From the NCBI GenBank assembly GCA_025809375.1, contig CP099514.1, positions 682,001-746,000 on the forward strand: a stretch of 64,000 nt of DNA, read 5' to 3'. This document shows, one piece after another, positions 1 to 8,192 of the stretch. The number at the start of each line of letters is the position of its first letter. Positions within the stretch are counted from its first letter, which is position 1. This stretch comes from Bacillus zhangzhouensis (GTDB lineage Bacteria > Bacillota > Bacilli > Bacillales > Bacillaceae). The notes beneath the pieces are model-generated. The model was not told where the DNA came from. It saw only the letters and a program-made list of their open reading frames with translations, and searched no databases. The position numbers were made by a program, and so were the translations under genes.

Positions 1-39
1 AAATATGAACGGTTTAAAAACGATTGGAAGGAAGAATAG
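1..39 (+). CDS. 3' end of an unidentified gene (partial)
   Basis: The first 13 codons of the window read as an open frame ending in TAG at 37-39 and run straight into a rho-independent terminator, which is what the tail of a plus-strand gene looks like. The tail is rich in Lys and Glu. By B. subtilis gene order the gene before pdaA would be yfjT, but twelve residues are too few to confirm this. Confidence 0.4.
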   Translation, partial: KYERFKNDWKEE

Positions 40-65
40 CTCGCGCGATGCGGGCTTTTTTCTTT
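38..65 (+). terminator. rho-independent terminator
   Basis: A stem of AGCTCGC against GCGGGCT with a five-base loop is followed by a run of T. It overlaps the stop codon of the partial upstream gene and separates it from pdaA. Confidence 0.7.
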
Positions 66-85
66 AAATTGGCAGGTGAATTGGC

Positions 86-115
86 GTATGAGTCTCGGTC
101 TTATTCTGCACAATA
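86..115 (+). promoter_or_regulatory. possible forespore (sigma-G type) promoter of pdaA
   Basis: GTATG at 86-90 and CACAATA at 109-115 are separated by 18 bases. They resemble the sigma-G pattern (gnATR, 18 bp, cATnnTA) with one mismatch in the -10. In B. subtilis pdaA belongs to the sigma-G regulon, so the location is expected. The assignment to this sigma factor is inference. Confidence 0.4.
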
Positions 116-140
116 GAAGAAAAACCGGGAAGTGACGTAA

Positions 141-932
141 ATGAAAAAATTCATGCTGATCTGTTTATGTGCGCTTTTTGTCTCCATGCCTCTTTCAGAA
201 GCAGGAGCCGTGTCTAATAAGCCCATCCACTGGGGATTTGCGAAAAGCAAAGAGCACAGGCCGCCGAATGCGGGCAAAGAATTGACGGCACTCTTAAAAA
301 AATATGATGCCTTCTATTTAGGGAACACGAAAAAGAAAGAGATTTATTTTACCTTCGACAATGGCTATGAAAATGGGTACACGCCCAAGATCTTAGACGT
401 GCTGAAAAAACATCAAGTACCAGGCACCTTTTTTGTGACAGGTCATTTTGTAAAGGACCAGCCCGGACTTGTCAAACGTATGGCAGAAGAAGGTCATATC
501 ATTGGCAACCATTCCTATCATCATCCAGATTTAACAACAAAAAGTACGAAAGAAATCAAAGAAGAATTGGACCGTGTCAATGAAGCTGTGTACAAAATCA
601 CAGGAAAACAAGATAACCTCTATCTTCGTCCCCCGCGCGGTGTGTTCAGTGAAAGGGTACTAAAGGAAACAAAACAGCTCGGCTACCAAACTGTTTTCTG
701 GTCAGTAGCATTTGTAGACTGGCATATCCATCATCAAAAAGGAAAACAGTATGCTTATGATCAAATGATGAAACAGGCGCACCCAGGTGCCATTTACTTA
801 CTTCATACCGTCTCAAGAGACAATGCAGAAGCGCTGGATGATGCCATCACCGCTCTGAAAAAACAAGGATATTCCTTTAAAAGTCTAGACGATCTTATGC
901 TTGAAAAAGTATGGCATCTGCCCCAGCTATAG
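141..932 (+). CDS. pdaA: PdaA, spore cortex N-acetylmuramic acid deacetylase
   Basis: 263 residues, the length of B. subtilis PdaA. A signal peptide covers about residues 1-23, followed by a NodB/polysaccharide deacetylase domain. Visible catalytic features are TFDNG with Asp73, the metal-binding pair His124-x3-His128, and an RPPRG motif near 163. In B. subtilis this enzyme deacetylates muramic acid so that muramic delta-lactam can form in spore cortex, which is needed for germination. It stands alone between a terminator and a long hairpin. The yfjQ gene that follows on the opposite strand is also the B. subtilis neighbour. Confidence 0.95.
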   Translation: MKKFMLICLCALFVSMPLSEAGAVSNKPIHWGFAKSKEHRPPNAGKELTALLKKYDAFYLGNTKKKEIYFTFDNGYENGYTPKILDVLKKHQVPGTFFVTGHFVKDQPGLVKRMAEEGHIIGNHSYHHPDLTTKSTKEIKEELDRVNEAVYKITGKQDNLYLRPPRGVFSERVLKETKQLGYQTVFWSVAFVDWHIHHQKGKQYAYDQMMKQAHPGAIYLLHTVSRDNAEALDDAITALKKQGYSFKSLDDLMLEKVWHLPQL

Positions 933-1030
933 AAAAAGCTTGCAGAAAAAGGGACTGACCCCATAAAGTGAGACAAATAAAAGTGTTTTGTTATCTGTCT
1001 GGGTGGCAGTCCCAAACCTGCAGGCTTTTT
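933..1030. repeat. long imperfect hairpin between convergent genes, probable bidirectional terminator
   Basis: The stretch between pdaA and yfjQ folds on itself almost end to end. AAAAAGCTTGCAG at 933-945 pairs with CTGCAGGCTTTTT at 1018-1030. GGGACTGACC at 951-960 pairs with GGCAGTCCC at 1005-1013, and AGACAAATAA pairs with TTATCTGTCT inside. The outer A and T runs allow termination in both directions. It is longer than an ordinary terminator and looks more like a small palindromic repeat element. Confidence 0.6.
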
Positions 1031-1045
1031 GAAGCTGAAAAAGTA

Positions 1046-2005
1046 TTATTTAAAAATCCTAAACCATCCTTTATGTTTAAACCACAAAAGCATCCCCGAG
1101 ACGAGGAGACCCATGAAAATCAGCACGCCAAAATAGCCGTATTTCCAATGTAATTCAGGCATGTTGTCAAAATTCATTCCGTACACCCCAACAATAAAGG
1201 TCAGTGGAATAAAAATAGTCGACACAATGGTCAATGTCATCATGATCGCATTCATCCGGTTGGAATTGAGCGTCTGATAGCTGTCTCGTAAATCAGCTGT
1301 CATATCTCGGTTTGACTCAACAATTTCTGTTAGTTTCAATAGATGATCATAAATATCATTAAAATACGCTTGGCGGTTTGTATCGCTTTTCATCATATTC
1401 GTGTTCACAATACGATATAAAAGGTCCCTCATCGGGATAATCGTTCTTCGCAGTTTGAGTAAATCTGAGCGAATACCAAATACTTCGTTCATCAACGTCC
1501 CATACGTTTTATGCCCTTCTTCATCCTCAATTTCATTCAGCCTGTCTTCAATTTGATAAATAATAGGGAAATAATCATCAACAAGCTGATCAATCAGCAT
1601 GTAGGCAATATGCTCAGGTCCGCTGTTTCTCGCTTTATCAGACCCTTTGAGCTTTCGAATGACACGTTCAACGTACGGTGCTTCTTTCAAATGAAAGGTC
1701 ACGATATAGTTTTCACCAACAAACAGATCGACTTCCTCAGAACGAAGCGTTTTTTGATTAAGGGCATGCAGCACGAAAAATAAATATCCTTCATAAAAAT
1801 CAAGCTTGGGCCGCTGTAAATAATGAAAACAATCTTCAATCGCAAGCGGATGGAAATGAAAATATTCCTTTAAAAGCGCTGCTTCTTTTTCCGTTGGCGC
1901 ATAAAAATCAATCCAATACCAGGCGATATCGGGGCTTGAAAGTTGCTGCAATGTTGCATGTTCAATCAAGTCCCCGTTTTTTGTCACTGCAAGTTTTCTC
2001 AGCAT
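1046..2005 (-). CDS. yfjQ: CorA-family divalent cation transporter YfjQ
   Basis: 319 residues when read from the ATG at 2005, which follows GGAGGGG at a five-base spacing; a GTG two codons earlier is the alternative. The protein has a long soluble N-terminal domain, a coiled region, and two C-terminal membrane helices. The family signature GMN is at about residue 276, in VYGMNFDNMP just after the first helix. The family carries Mg2+, Co2+ or other divalent ions through a pentameric channel. Position next to pdaA and length agree with B. subtilis YfjQ. The ion specificity cannot be read from the sequence. Confidence 0.92.
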   Translation of the reverse strand: MLRKLAVTKNGDLIEHATLQQLSSPDIAWYWIDFYAPTEKEAALLKEYFHFHPLAIEDCFHYLQRPKLDFYEGYLFFVLHALNQKTLRSEEVDLFVGENYIVTFHLKEAPYVERVIRKLKGSDKARNSGPEHIAYMLIDQLVDDYFPIIYQIEDRLNEIEDEEGHKTYGTLMNEVFGIRSDLLKLRRTIIPMRDLLYRIVNTNMMKSDTNRQAYFNDIYDHLLKLTEIVESNRDMTADLRDSYQTLNSNRMNAIMMTLTIVSTIFIPLTFIVGVYGMNFDNMPELHWKYGYFGVLIFMGLLVSGMLLWFKHKGWFRIFK

Positions 2006-2078
2006 GTACACCCCTCCAGACTTGCATTATATCATGAAGCAGCGCCGGTGAACTTATACGTTTTTCTTCATAAAAAAA

Positions 2079-2102
2079 GCCGATCTCATTTTTGAGATCG
2101 GC
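2079..2102 (-). terminator. rho-independent terminator of the secreted-protein gene
   Basis: A ten-base perfect stem (GCCGATCTCA with TGAGATCGGC) and a four-base loop are followed, read on the minus strand, by a run of seven T. It lies 38 bases after the stop of the 2140-2649 gene. Confidence 0.85.
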
Positions 2103-2139
2103 TAAATGTGCGTGTATGATTGATGGATAAAATCGAGAA

Positions 2140-2649
2140 TTAAGGACGACGGAAGTTGACGTAACCACCATCACGGTCGAACCAGCCTCTAAATGCCCAG
2201 TTGATGTAGCCGCCGTCACCTTTGTTTGTGAAAGATCCATTTTCAAATACCCAGACTCCGTACGTAATACTTCCGTATCTCACAGTAGCAAACGTTTTGA
2301 CGCCGTTGAAACGAGTCTCATAACCTTGGCTTAAGTTAAATACCATGACATTGTATTTTGCGCCAGCAGCATAGAAAGCAGACTCCATTAATCCTTTGAC
2401 AAAGCCTTCACGGTTTGCATTAGAATTTGCAGCATTGATTAATGCATTTGCAATACCAAGTACGTCAAAGTTAATATTAACGTTTCCAACAGTTGTAGAT
2501 GCTTTAGCGTCAGCAGCTTTGTTTAAAACAGTTTGCTGTAGTGTGGTAGAAACAGGTGCTGAAGTCTTTGGCGCAGCAGCGTCAGCAAATACTGGTAGTG
2601 TCGAAGAAACAGCAGTGGCAAGGGCAACAGATAGAATTGTTTTTTTCAT
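2140..2649 (-). CDS. secreted protein of unknown function (YolA/YqxI-like)
   Basis: 169 residues from the ATG at 2649, preceded by AAAGGAGATCC. A longer in-frame extension upstream has no ribosome site. A signal peptide covers about residues 1-23 (cleavage near FADA/AAP). The mature protein begins with an Ala/Thr-rich stretch and ends in a compact C-terminal part with aromatic, glycine-rich repeats (GDGGYINWAFRGWFDRDGGY). I recall similar C-termini in small secreted Bacillus proteins of the YolA/YqxI kind, whose function is unknown. The 140-base leader carries an unused Shine-Dalgarno (see findings). No catalytic residues are recognisable. Confidence 0.75.
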   Translation of the reverse strand: MKKTILSVALATAVSSTLPVFADAAAPKTSAPVSTTLQQTVLNKAADAKASTTVGNVNINFDVLGIANALINAANSNANREGFVKGLMESAFYAAGAKYNVMVFNLSQGYETRFNGVKTFATVRYGSITYGVWVFENGSFTNKGDGGYINWAFRGWFDRDGGYVNFRRP

Positions 2650-2788
2650 TGGTCGGATCTCCTTTGTTTTTAAATTTTGGGTCTTCTTTTTCGTAAAATG
2701 TGAAACTGAGTGAAGCCGGTCATCAATGAGGTAAATATGTTCCTGCAAGATAAAACAAATGATTGCCTAATCCGCTAATTTCTCTGTT

Positions 2789-2814
2789 CACCTCCTTGAT
2801 ATGTCATAATTATA
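2789..2814 (-). promoter_or_regulatory. promoter -10 and leader Shine-Dalgarno of the secreted-protein gene
   Basis: On the minus strand an extended -10 (TGTATAAT, core at 2809-2814) is followed about ten bases downstream by AAGGAGGTG (2789-2797). No start codon lies at a usable distance, and the gene itself begins 140 bases further on. The -35 is weak. A ribosome site at the extreme 5' end of a leader is the arrangement known to stabilise cry3A mRNA. Confidence 0.45.
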
Positions 2815-3083
2815 CAAATATTTTTAGATTAGAAGATATCACCCAGAGGTTCTATTTCTAAATTAAGGGAAATGAGCCTAAAATGTTGAAGGATGCTGTC
2901 AAATTTTAGCTGAATTCGACTAAAAACTTTCGTCTATCCAAAAGGAGAATGACCACAAATCAGGAAGATATAACTGATAAATTCTTGTACTCTTTATGTT
3001 TAAAAGTAATCAATTTAGAGAATCATTCATGCAAAATGAAACAATCACATCTGCATATGTTTGCAGAAAGGAAGAGGACATGT

Positions 3084-3953
3084 ATGTGGGAAAAACACCT
3101 GGTGGTAGAGCCGCCGTATCATTTTGATCAAGTGCTTAGACGCTTATCAAATGATCCATTAAAAGCAGTCGATTTGAGTCAAAGAGAAATCAAAGTGCCG
3201 ATCAGATTAAAACAAAAACCGTACGTGGTCATTGTTCAAGCTACTGGAACAAAAGATGCACCTATGTTCCGGGTGCGAACAAACGGTCCAGAGGAACCTC
3301 TTATGTCTGAGGTGAAACGGATATTTGGTATGGAGCATCAATTACACATGATTCAAGACCATTTTTCTCAAACCAATCTAGCACACATTTTTGAGCGGCA
3401 TATCGGAACGCCGCTTATGCTGGATTTTCATTTATATCATTGTCTAATGAAATGCATCATTCATCAGCAGCTTAAACTTTCGTTTGCTTACGAGCTCACG
3501 AAACGATTTGTCCATACGTACGGTGAGCAAATAGAAGGTGTTTGGTTTGATCCTTTGCCAGAAACCATTGCATCACTTGAAACAGAGGATTTGAGAAAGC
3601 TTCAATTTAGTCAGCGAAAAGCAGAATATGTCATCGATGTATCGAAACGAATTGTCAGCGGATCACTTTGTTTAGAGGAATTACACGTTTTATCTGATCT
3701 GGAGGTAAAAGAGCGTCTGCTTCCGATTAGAGGGATTGGACCTTGGACGATTCAAAATGTACTCATGAATGGGCTTGGAAGACCAAATCTCTTTCCTATG
3801 GCAGATATTGGCATTCAAAACGCAATCAAACGGCACTTTGATCTGCCTGAAAAGCCGACAAAAGCAGAAATGGCAGCGCTAAGCAAGGAATGGACACCAT
3901 ATTTAAGCTACGCTTCTTTATATTTATGGAGAAGCATTGAGACAGATCAATAA
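3084..3953 (+). CDS. yfjP: HhH-GPD DNA glycosylase YfjP (AlkA-type)
   Basis: 289 residues from the ATG at 3084, preceded by GGAAGAGGA. The open frame extends 135 bases further upstream, but the start chosen matches the B. subtilis YfjP length and its N-terminus (W-x-PPY-x-FD). The helix-hairpin-helix motif LPIRGIGPWT sits near residue 213, followed by the catalytic Asp in FPMADIG. The family removes alkylated bases in base-excision repair. It is followed on the same strand by yfjO, as in B. subtilis. Confidence 0.9.
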   Translation: MWEKHLVVEPPYHFDQVLRRLSNDPLKAVDLSQREIKVPIRLKQKPYVVIVQATGTKDAPMFRVRTNGPEEPLMSEVKRIFGMEHQLHMIQDHFSQTNLAHIFERHIGTPLMLDFHLYHCLMKCIIHQQLKLSFAYELTKRFVHTYGEQIEGVWFDPLPETIASLETEDLRKLQFSQRKAEYVIDVSKRIVSGSLCLEELHVLSDLEVKERLLPIRGIGPWTIQNVLMNGLGRPNLFPMADIGIQNAIKRHFDLPEKPTKAEMAALSKEWTPYLSYASLYLWRSIETDQ

Positions 3954-4055
3954 CGGAAAGGGGTTTTCTCTCTTTGTTCAAGACGTGATATACTAATGAG
4001 ATGGAATAAAATGAAGACAACTTATCAAGGTTTCAAATAGAACGGAGAGAATGAA

Positions 4056-5447
4056 GTGAAAGAAAAACAACAAGGTGCCCTTTTGCAAAAGGGGCAGCAG
4101 TTCCCGCTTACCATTAAACGCCTTGGCATTAATGGTGAAGGGGTCGGTTATTTTAAAAAGCAAGTGGTCTTTGTCCCAGGCGCGCTTCCAGGTGAGGAAG
4201 TGGTGGTTGAAGCAACGAATGTCCAAGCAAAATATGCAGAAGGTACAGTGAGGAAAGTGCGAAAGCGTTCCGAGCATCGAGTCAAACCGCCATGCCCAGT
4301 ATACGAACAGTGCGGCGGCTGTCAGCTTCAGCATTTGGCGTATGAGCAGCAGCTAAATGAAAAGCGTGATATTGTCATTCAATCAATGGAGCGTCATACA
4401 AAGCTATCGGTTGAAAAGCTTGATATTCGGCCAACGATCGGTATGGAAAATCCGTGGCATTATCGAAACAAAAGTCAGTTCCAAGTGGGACGTTCTCACA
4501 GCGGAGACATCATTGCAGGACTTTATGGACTGAATTCTCATAAGCTTGTACCGATCAAGGAATGTATCGTACAGCATCCAAAAACAAACAAAACAACGGG
4601 CGTTGTCCGTAAAATTTTAGAGAAATTCGGCGTATCAGTCTACAATGAACGGACAAGAAAAGGCGACGTACGCTCGATTGTCGTGCGTGTCGGCTTTGAA
4701 ACAGGGGAAGTACAAGTCGTTCTTGTCACATCAAAACCTGAATTTCCAAAGAAAAAAGAAATCGCCGAAGCCATTCAAAAACGTCTGCCTGAAGTGACAT
4801 CCATTATGCACAATATGAATGGTGAAAAAACATCAGTCATCTTCGGCCATAAAACATCTCACTTAGCTGGCAATATGGTTATCCAAGAATTTTTAGGAGA
4901 CGTCTCATTTGAATTGAGTGCACGTGCTTTCTTCCAATTGAATCCGAAGCAGACGCTAAAGCTTTACGATGAAGCGAAAAAAGCGGCTAAATTGACTGGA
5001 AAAGAAAAGATTGTCGATGCGTATTGCGGTGTTGGGACCATTGGGATGTGGCTCTCAGATGGCGCAAAAGAAGTAAGAGGAATGGATGTCATCAAAGAAT
5101 CAATTGATGATGCCAAGAAAAATGCCAAAAAACACGGCATGAAAAATGCGACCTATGTGACAGGAACAGCTGAGCATTGGCTGCCAAAATGGGTCAAAGA
5201 AGGCTTCCGCCCTGACGTCATCGTCGTCGACCCGCCAAGAACAGGCTGCGAACGCACCTTCTTAGACACCGTCAAACAAGTCAAACCAAAACGCTTTGTC
5301 TACGTCTCTTGCAACCCATCCACCCTAGCAAAAGACCTTCAATACATGTCAAAAGACTACAAGATCGAATACATGCAGCCAGTTGATATGTTTCCGCATA
5401 CGGCGCATGTGGAGTGCGTGGTATTGATGTCAAGGGTGGAGAAATAG
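4056..5447 (+). CDS. yfjO: RumA/TrmA-family RNA (uracil-5-)-methyltransferase YfjO
   Basis: 463 residues from a GTG start after ACGGAGAG. Domains in order: TRAM RNA-binding domain (about 10-70), four cysteines for an iron-sulfur cluster ([13 protein letters not shown] plus a later Cys), SAM-binding motif [12 protein letters not shown], and the catalytic Cys in [13 protein letters not shown]. The family makes m5U in 23S rRNA or tRNA. B. subtilis has two paralogues, YefA (RlmCD) and YfjO. Synteny makes this the yfjO copy, so the RNA target should not be assumed to be U747/U1939. Codon use becomes noticeably C-rich toward the end. Confidence 0.9.
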   Translation: MKEKQQGALLQKGQQFPLTIKRLGINGEGVGYFKKQVVFVPGALPGEEVVVEATNVQAKYAEGTVRKVRKRSEHRVKPPCPVYEQCGGCQLQHLAYEQQLNEKRDIVIQSMERHTKLSVEKLDIRPTIGMENPWHYRNKSQFQVGRSHSGDIIAGLYGLNSHKLVPIKECIVQHPKTNKTTGVVRKILEKFGVSVYNERTRKGDVRSIVVRVGFETGEVQVVLVTSKPEFPKKKEIAEAIQKRLPEVTSIMHNMNGEKTSVIFGHKTSHLAGNMVIQEFLGDVSFELSARAFFQLNPKQTLKLYDEAKKAAKLTGKEKIVDAYCGVGTIGMWLSDGAKEVRGMDVIKESIDDAKKNAKKHGMKNATYVTGTAEHWLPKWVKEGFRPDVIVVDPPRTGCERTFLDTVKQVKPKRFVYVSCNPSTLAKDLQYMSKDYKIEYMQPVDMFPHTAHVECVVLMSRVEK

Positions 5448-5768
5448 GACTATTCAATGTACTGATAAATAAAGGATTTCCGAGGTTGGAAGATTTTCTG
5501 TCTGGTGTCTGGCAGTGCCTTTCAATCTTGAAAATCCTTGTTTTTGTTTATTGAGGAAACAGGTCGACTGTAATAAAGTGCGTGGGGTTGAGTTGACAGA
5601 TTAGATAACTTCATAGGGGTGTGGAGATAGAATAGATGTGGTCTGGGTATAGGAGAAGAGCTGTGCATTAAATTGAAAATTACCACATTGCTGCTTTTGA
5701 GCAGCGTTTAAGTAAGATATTCTTGACGAAAGGCAGCGAAGGTGATATGATGATGCAGAGGTGAGAGG
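5448..5768. other. intergenic junction between core and defence island
   Basis: About 320 bases with no gene that I can support. It holds a degenerate hairpin near 5473-5540 that could terminate yfjO and, at its right end, the promoter of the regulator-methyltransferase pair. Core gene order ends here and the sequence to the right is AT-richer, so this is the left boundary of the inserted region. No tRNA or clear attachment repeat is visible. Confidence 0.5.
5725..5753 (+). promoter_or_regulatory. sigma-A type promoter of the regulator-methyltransferase operon
   Basis: TTGACG at 5725-5730 and TATGAT at 5748-5753 are separated by exactly 17 bases, 16 bases ahead of the regulator start. Confidence 0.75.
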
Positions 5769-6122
5769 ATGCCTGAGATAGGACAAATGATTAAAAGTCG
5801 TCGAGAAGCCATGGGGCTTTCTCTTAAAAAGTTAGCAATTGCTTGTGGCTCAAGCGACAGTGAAATAATGAAAATTGAGAACGGAACTAGAAAAAACCCT
5901 AATTGGGCAACATTATGTGAAATCGCACGTGCTTTAAATTTTCACCCGTTTGAAATATTGTTAGCCGCAGGTTATATATCAGAAAATGATATGCATCCCA
6001 ATTGCCAGATTCATGGTTTAGAAAACTTAGATGATGACGGGGTAGCAATGGTGCAATTGTTCATAGATTTTTTGATTATGCGGAACGGTAATAAAATAGG
6101 TATTTCAAAGGAGGGAGAGTGA
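5769..6122 (+). CDS. XRE-family helix-turn-helix regulator
   Basis: 117 residues from an ATG preceded by AGGTGAGAGG. The N-terminal 65 residues are a Cro/C1-type helix-turn-helix (IGQMIKSRREAMGLSLKKLA, then SDSEIMKIENG). The C-terminal half is acidic and has no known domain. The stop lies four bases before the methyltransferase start, so the two are co-transcribed. A small XRE protein directly ahead of a methyltransferase is typical of controller-type regulators of restriction-modification systems. That role is inferred from position. Confidence 0.85.
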   Translation: MPEIGQMIKSRREAMGLSLKKLAIACGSSDSEIMKIENGTRKNPNWATLCEIARALNFHPFEILLAAGYISENDMHPNCQIHGLENLDDDGVAMVQLFIDFLIMRNGNKIGISKEGE

Positions 6123-6126
6123 TATT

Positions 6127-7179
6127 ATGATATTTAGATTAGGTGAATTATTTTGCGGCCCAGGTGGGATCGCTTGGGGTGCAATAAATGCTAGTATTGA
6201 AGATCCAAACTTTGCGATTGTACATCAGTGGGCAAATGACTATGATGCAGATACCTGTGAAACTTATAGATTAAATATCTGTCCCGATGCCCCTAATACT
6301 GTTTACCATGCGGATATTCGCAAATTCGATATGTCTAAACTAGCTCCGATTGATGCATTGGCATTTGGTTTCCCATGCAATGACTATAGTGTTGTTGGTG
6401 AGCAAAAAGGTATGGACGGGGTATTCGGACCCTTGTATTCGTATGGTGTCAAAGCTCTGAAACTGTTTAAACCCAAGTGGTTTTTAGCAGAAAATGTTGG
6501 AGGACTTAGAAATGCAAATGATGGGAAAGCCTTCACCAAGATTCTCAAGGAACTGAGGGAAGCTGGCTATACAATTAAACCTCATCTCTACAAGTTTGAG
6601 GAATACGGAGTCCCTCAAGCAAGGCACCGTTTGATTATCGTTGGCATACGGGATGACATCGATGTTGAATTTAAAGTCCCATCAACAGTGCCTTATGTCG
6701 GAATCGATAATACTTGCAAAAATGCAATAGAAAATCCCCCTATTCCAGAGGATGCATATAATAATGAATTGACAAGACAATCTGAAACTGTTGTTAGAAG
6801 GTTGCAGCATATTCTACCTGGACAGAATGCATTTTCAGCAAACCTTCCAGAAGATTTACAACTTAATATTAGGGGGGCAAAAATAAGTCAAATATATAAG
6901 AGGCTCGATCCAACAAAGCCTTCCTACACGGTTACAGGAAGCGGTGGCGGAGGAACACACATTTATCATTGGGAAGAACCACGAGCATTGACTAACAGAG
7001 AGCGGGCTAGATTACAAACTTTCCCTGATACTTATAGATTCGTAGGAAGTAAAGAGAGTGTGCGCAAACAAATAGGAATGGCAGTACCTTGTCAGGGTGC
7101 AAAAATCATTTTTGAGGCAATATTGAAGTGTTTTGCTGGAATTGAATATGAGAGCGTAGAGCCAAGTATTAAAGAATGA
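6127..7179 (+). CDS. DNA (cytosine-5-)-methyltransferase
   Basis: 350 residues. The motifs of 5mC methyltransferases are visible in order: I (LFCGPGG, 9-14), IV with the catalytic Cys84 (GFPCNDYS), VI (AENVGG, 121-126), VIII (QARHR, 164-168), a variable region of about 110 residues for target recognition, then IX (RERARLQTFPD) and X (GMAVPC). It would methylate cytosine C5 in a specific sequence and protect the host from the neighbouring nucleases. The target sequence cannot be deduced. It converges on the nuclease operon, sharing a terminator. Confidence 0.95.
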   Translation: MIFRLGELFCGPGGIAWGAINASIEDPNFAIVHQWANDYDADTCETYRLNICPDAPNTVYHADIRKFDMSKLAPIDALAFGFPCNDYSVVGEQKGMDGVFGPLYSYGVKALKLFKPKWFLAENVGGLRNANDGKAFTKILKELREAGYTIKPHLYKFEEYGVPQARHRLIIVGIRDDIDVEFKVPSTVPYVGIDNTCKNAIENPPIPEDAYNNELTRQSETVVRRLQHILPGQNAFSANLPEDLQLNIRGAKISQIYKRLDPTKPSYTVTGSGGGGTHIYHWEEPRALTNRERARLQTFPDTYRFVGSKESVRKQIGMAVPCQGAKIIFEAILKCFAGIEYESVEPSIKE

Positions 7180-7180
7180 A

Positions 7181-7220
7181 AAAGCAGTTACTTTGTAGAG
7201 AAGGCAAAGTAACTGCTTTG
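7181..7220. terminator. bidirectional terminator between methyltransferase and nuclease operon
   Basis: Stem AAGCAGTTACTTTG (7182-7195) pairs with CAAAGTAACTGCTT (7205-7218), loop of nine bases, flanked by A on the left and T on the right. It serves both convergent transcripts. Confidence 0.85.
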
Positions 7221-7221
7221 T

Positions 7222-8178
7222 TTATACATGGAAATCCATAAAGTACTGCTCATCGTCGATTTTGTAAAAGGTAACATCTGTTCTTCCATAGTTTAGTAAA
7301 TCTTTTTTTGTTACGAACGCACCATTTCCAAGACCTAAACGGTTTCGGAAGTATTCTCCGAGTTGAGCGTTGCTAAGAGGTGTTGTAATTGCTTTGTCGT
7401 TTTGTTGCTCAACTCTTAGGAGAAGAGTATGACCGTCGTCTGTAATAACAGTAAAGTGTTGTTTATTTAACGGGAAGAAACCGCTTCTTGCAATTTTTGC
7501 AGGAAGATGTATATAAGCTTCGTTTTTATTTCTGCCCTTTCGTTGTCCCCAATTTAATCCGGATTTTCCTCCAACTTCACCCTTATTTGTGAGAAGTGAT
7601 AGAGTCGTAGAAGTAATACCCTTGCCAGCCAAAGTGGTTAGAGGCTTGTTTTCAGCATCAAGAATTTGATGTGTTGGACGGAGAACGATATGGTCTTCGA
7701 CCTCTGCATGGTTACAATAAATTGAGTTTGCTTCAACTTCTTCATAAAACTTATAAGCTTCTTTAGGATCACAGCATACAACTATTTCTTTTCTGGATTG
7801 GATAAATGCATTCTGCACAAAATCAGCTGAACCTGTATATGCCTGTACTGGTGATTCTTCCTTTAGCCAAATGTATAAATTTGCGTGAACTGGAGGGTTT
7901 TCGCAAGCATAACTACATGAAAAGCTATCCACTGCTTTTGGATATGTTTTGCCATGGAGTTCCATAAAGCCCTCATGTATAGGAACGCTTAATCCATCGT
8001 AAGGAACCATTCCAATAAGCAATGAAATATTTAGAGGGTGCATATTTTGTTCTTGAAAACTCTTAATAAGCCATGATGCCATATTAGGGGTAGCATATCC
8101 GCTTAATATTAATAAAGTGTCCGCTCCTTGGAGTGGAGGGGCAAATAAAATCCTTTTTGCTATGTTGTTGGTGAACAT
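7222..8178 (-). CDS. PLD/NgoFVII-family restriction endonuclease-like protein, variant active site (R1)
   Basis: 318 residues. The N-terminal part is a phospholipase-D-type nuclease domain of the NgoFVII restriction enzyme family. The first motif reads His98-Ala-Asn100, where a Lys is expected. The second reads Gly116-Ser117-Ala-Asp119, where Asn is usual. The downstream Glu131 (RKEIVV) is kept. The C-terminal part (about 200-318: FTVITDDGHTLL, then TKKDLLNYGR) resembles the end of the upstream nuclease and is probably the DNA-binding domain. It is last in the operon, 14 bases after the ATPase. It could be a nuclease with altered catalysis or a recognition subunit. Confidence 0.82.
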   Translation of the reverse strand: MFTNNIAKRILFAPPLQGADTLLILSGYATPNMASWLIKSFQEQNMHPLNISLLIGMVPYDGLSVPIHEGFMELHGKTYPKAVDSFSCSYACENPPVHANLYIWLKEESPVQAYTGSADFVQNAFIQSRKEIVVCCDPKEAYKFYEEVEANSIYCNHAEVEDHIVLRPTHQILDAENKPLTTLAGKGITSTTLSLLTNKGEVGGKSGLNWGQRKGRNKNEAYIHLPAKIARSGFFPLNKQHFTVITDDGHTLLLRVEQQNDKAITTPLSNAQLGEYFRNRLGLGNGAFVTKKDLLNYGRTDVTFYKIDDEQYFMDFHV

Positions 8179-8192
8179 CCATTCTTGCCCTC

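Noticed and set aside
968..1153. Small plus-strand open frame after pdaA
   Set aside because: It lies in the hairpin and antisense to the end of yfjQ and has no ribosome site.
5448..5768. Attachment site or tRNA at the island border
   Set aside because: No cloverleaf and no direct repeat shared with the right side of the island (13.8-14.8 kb) was found by eye.
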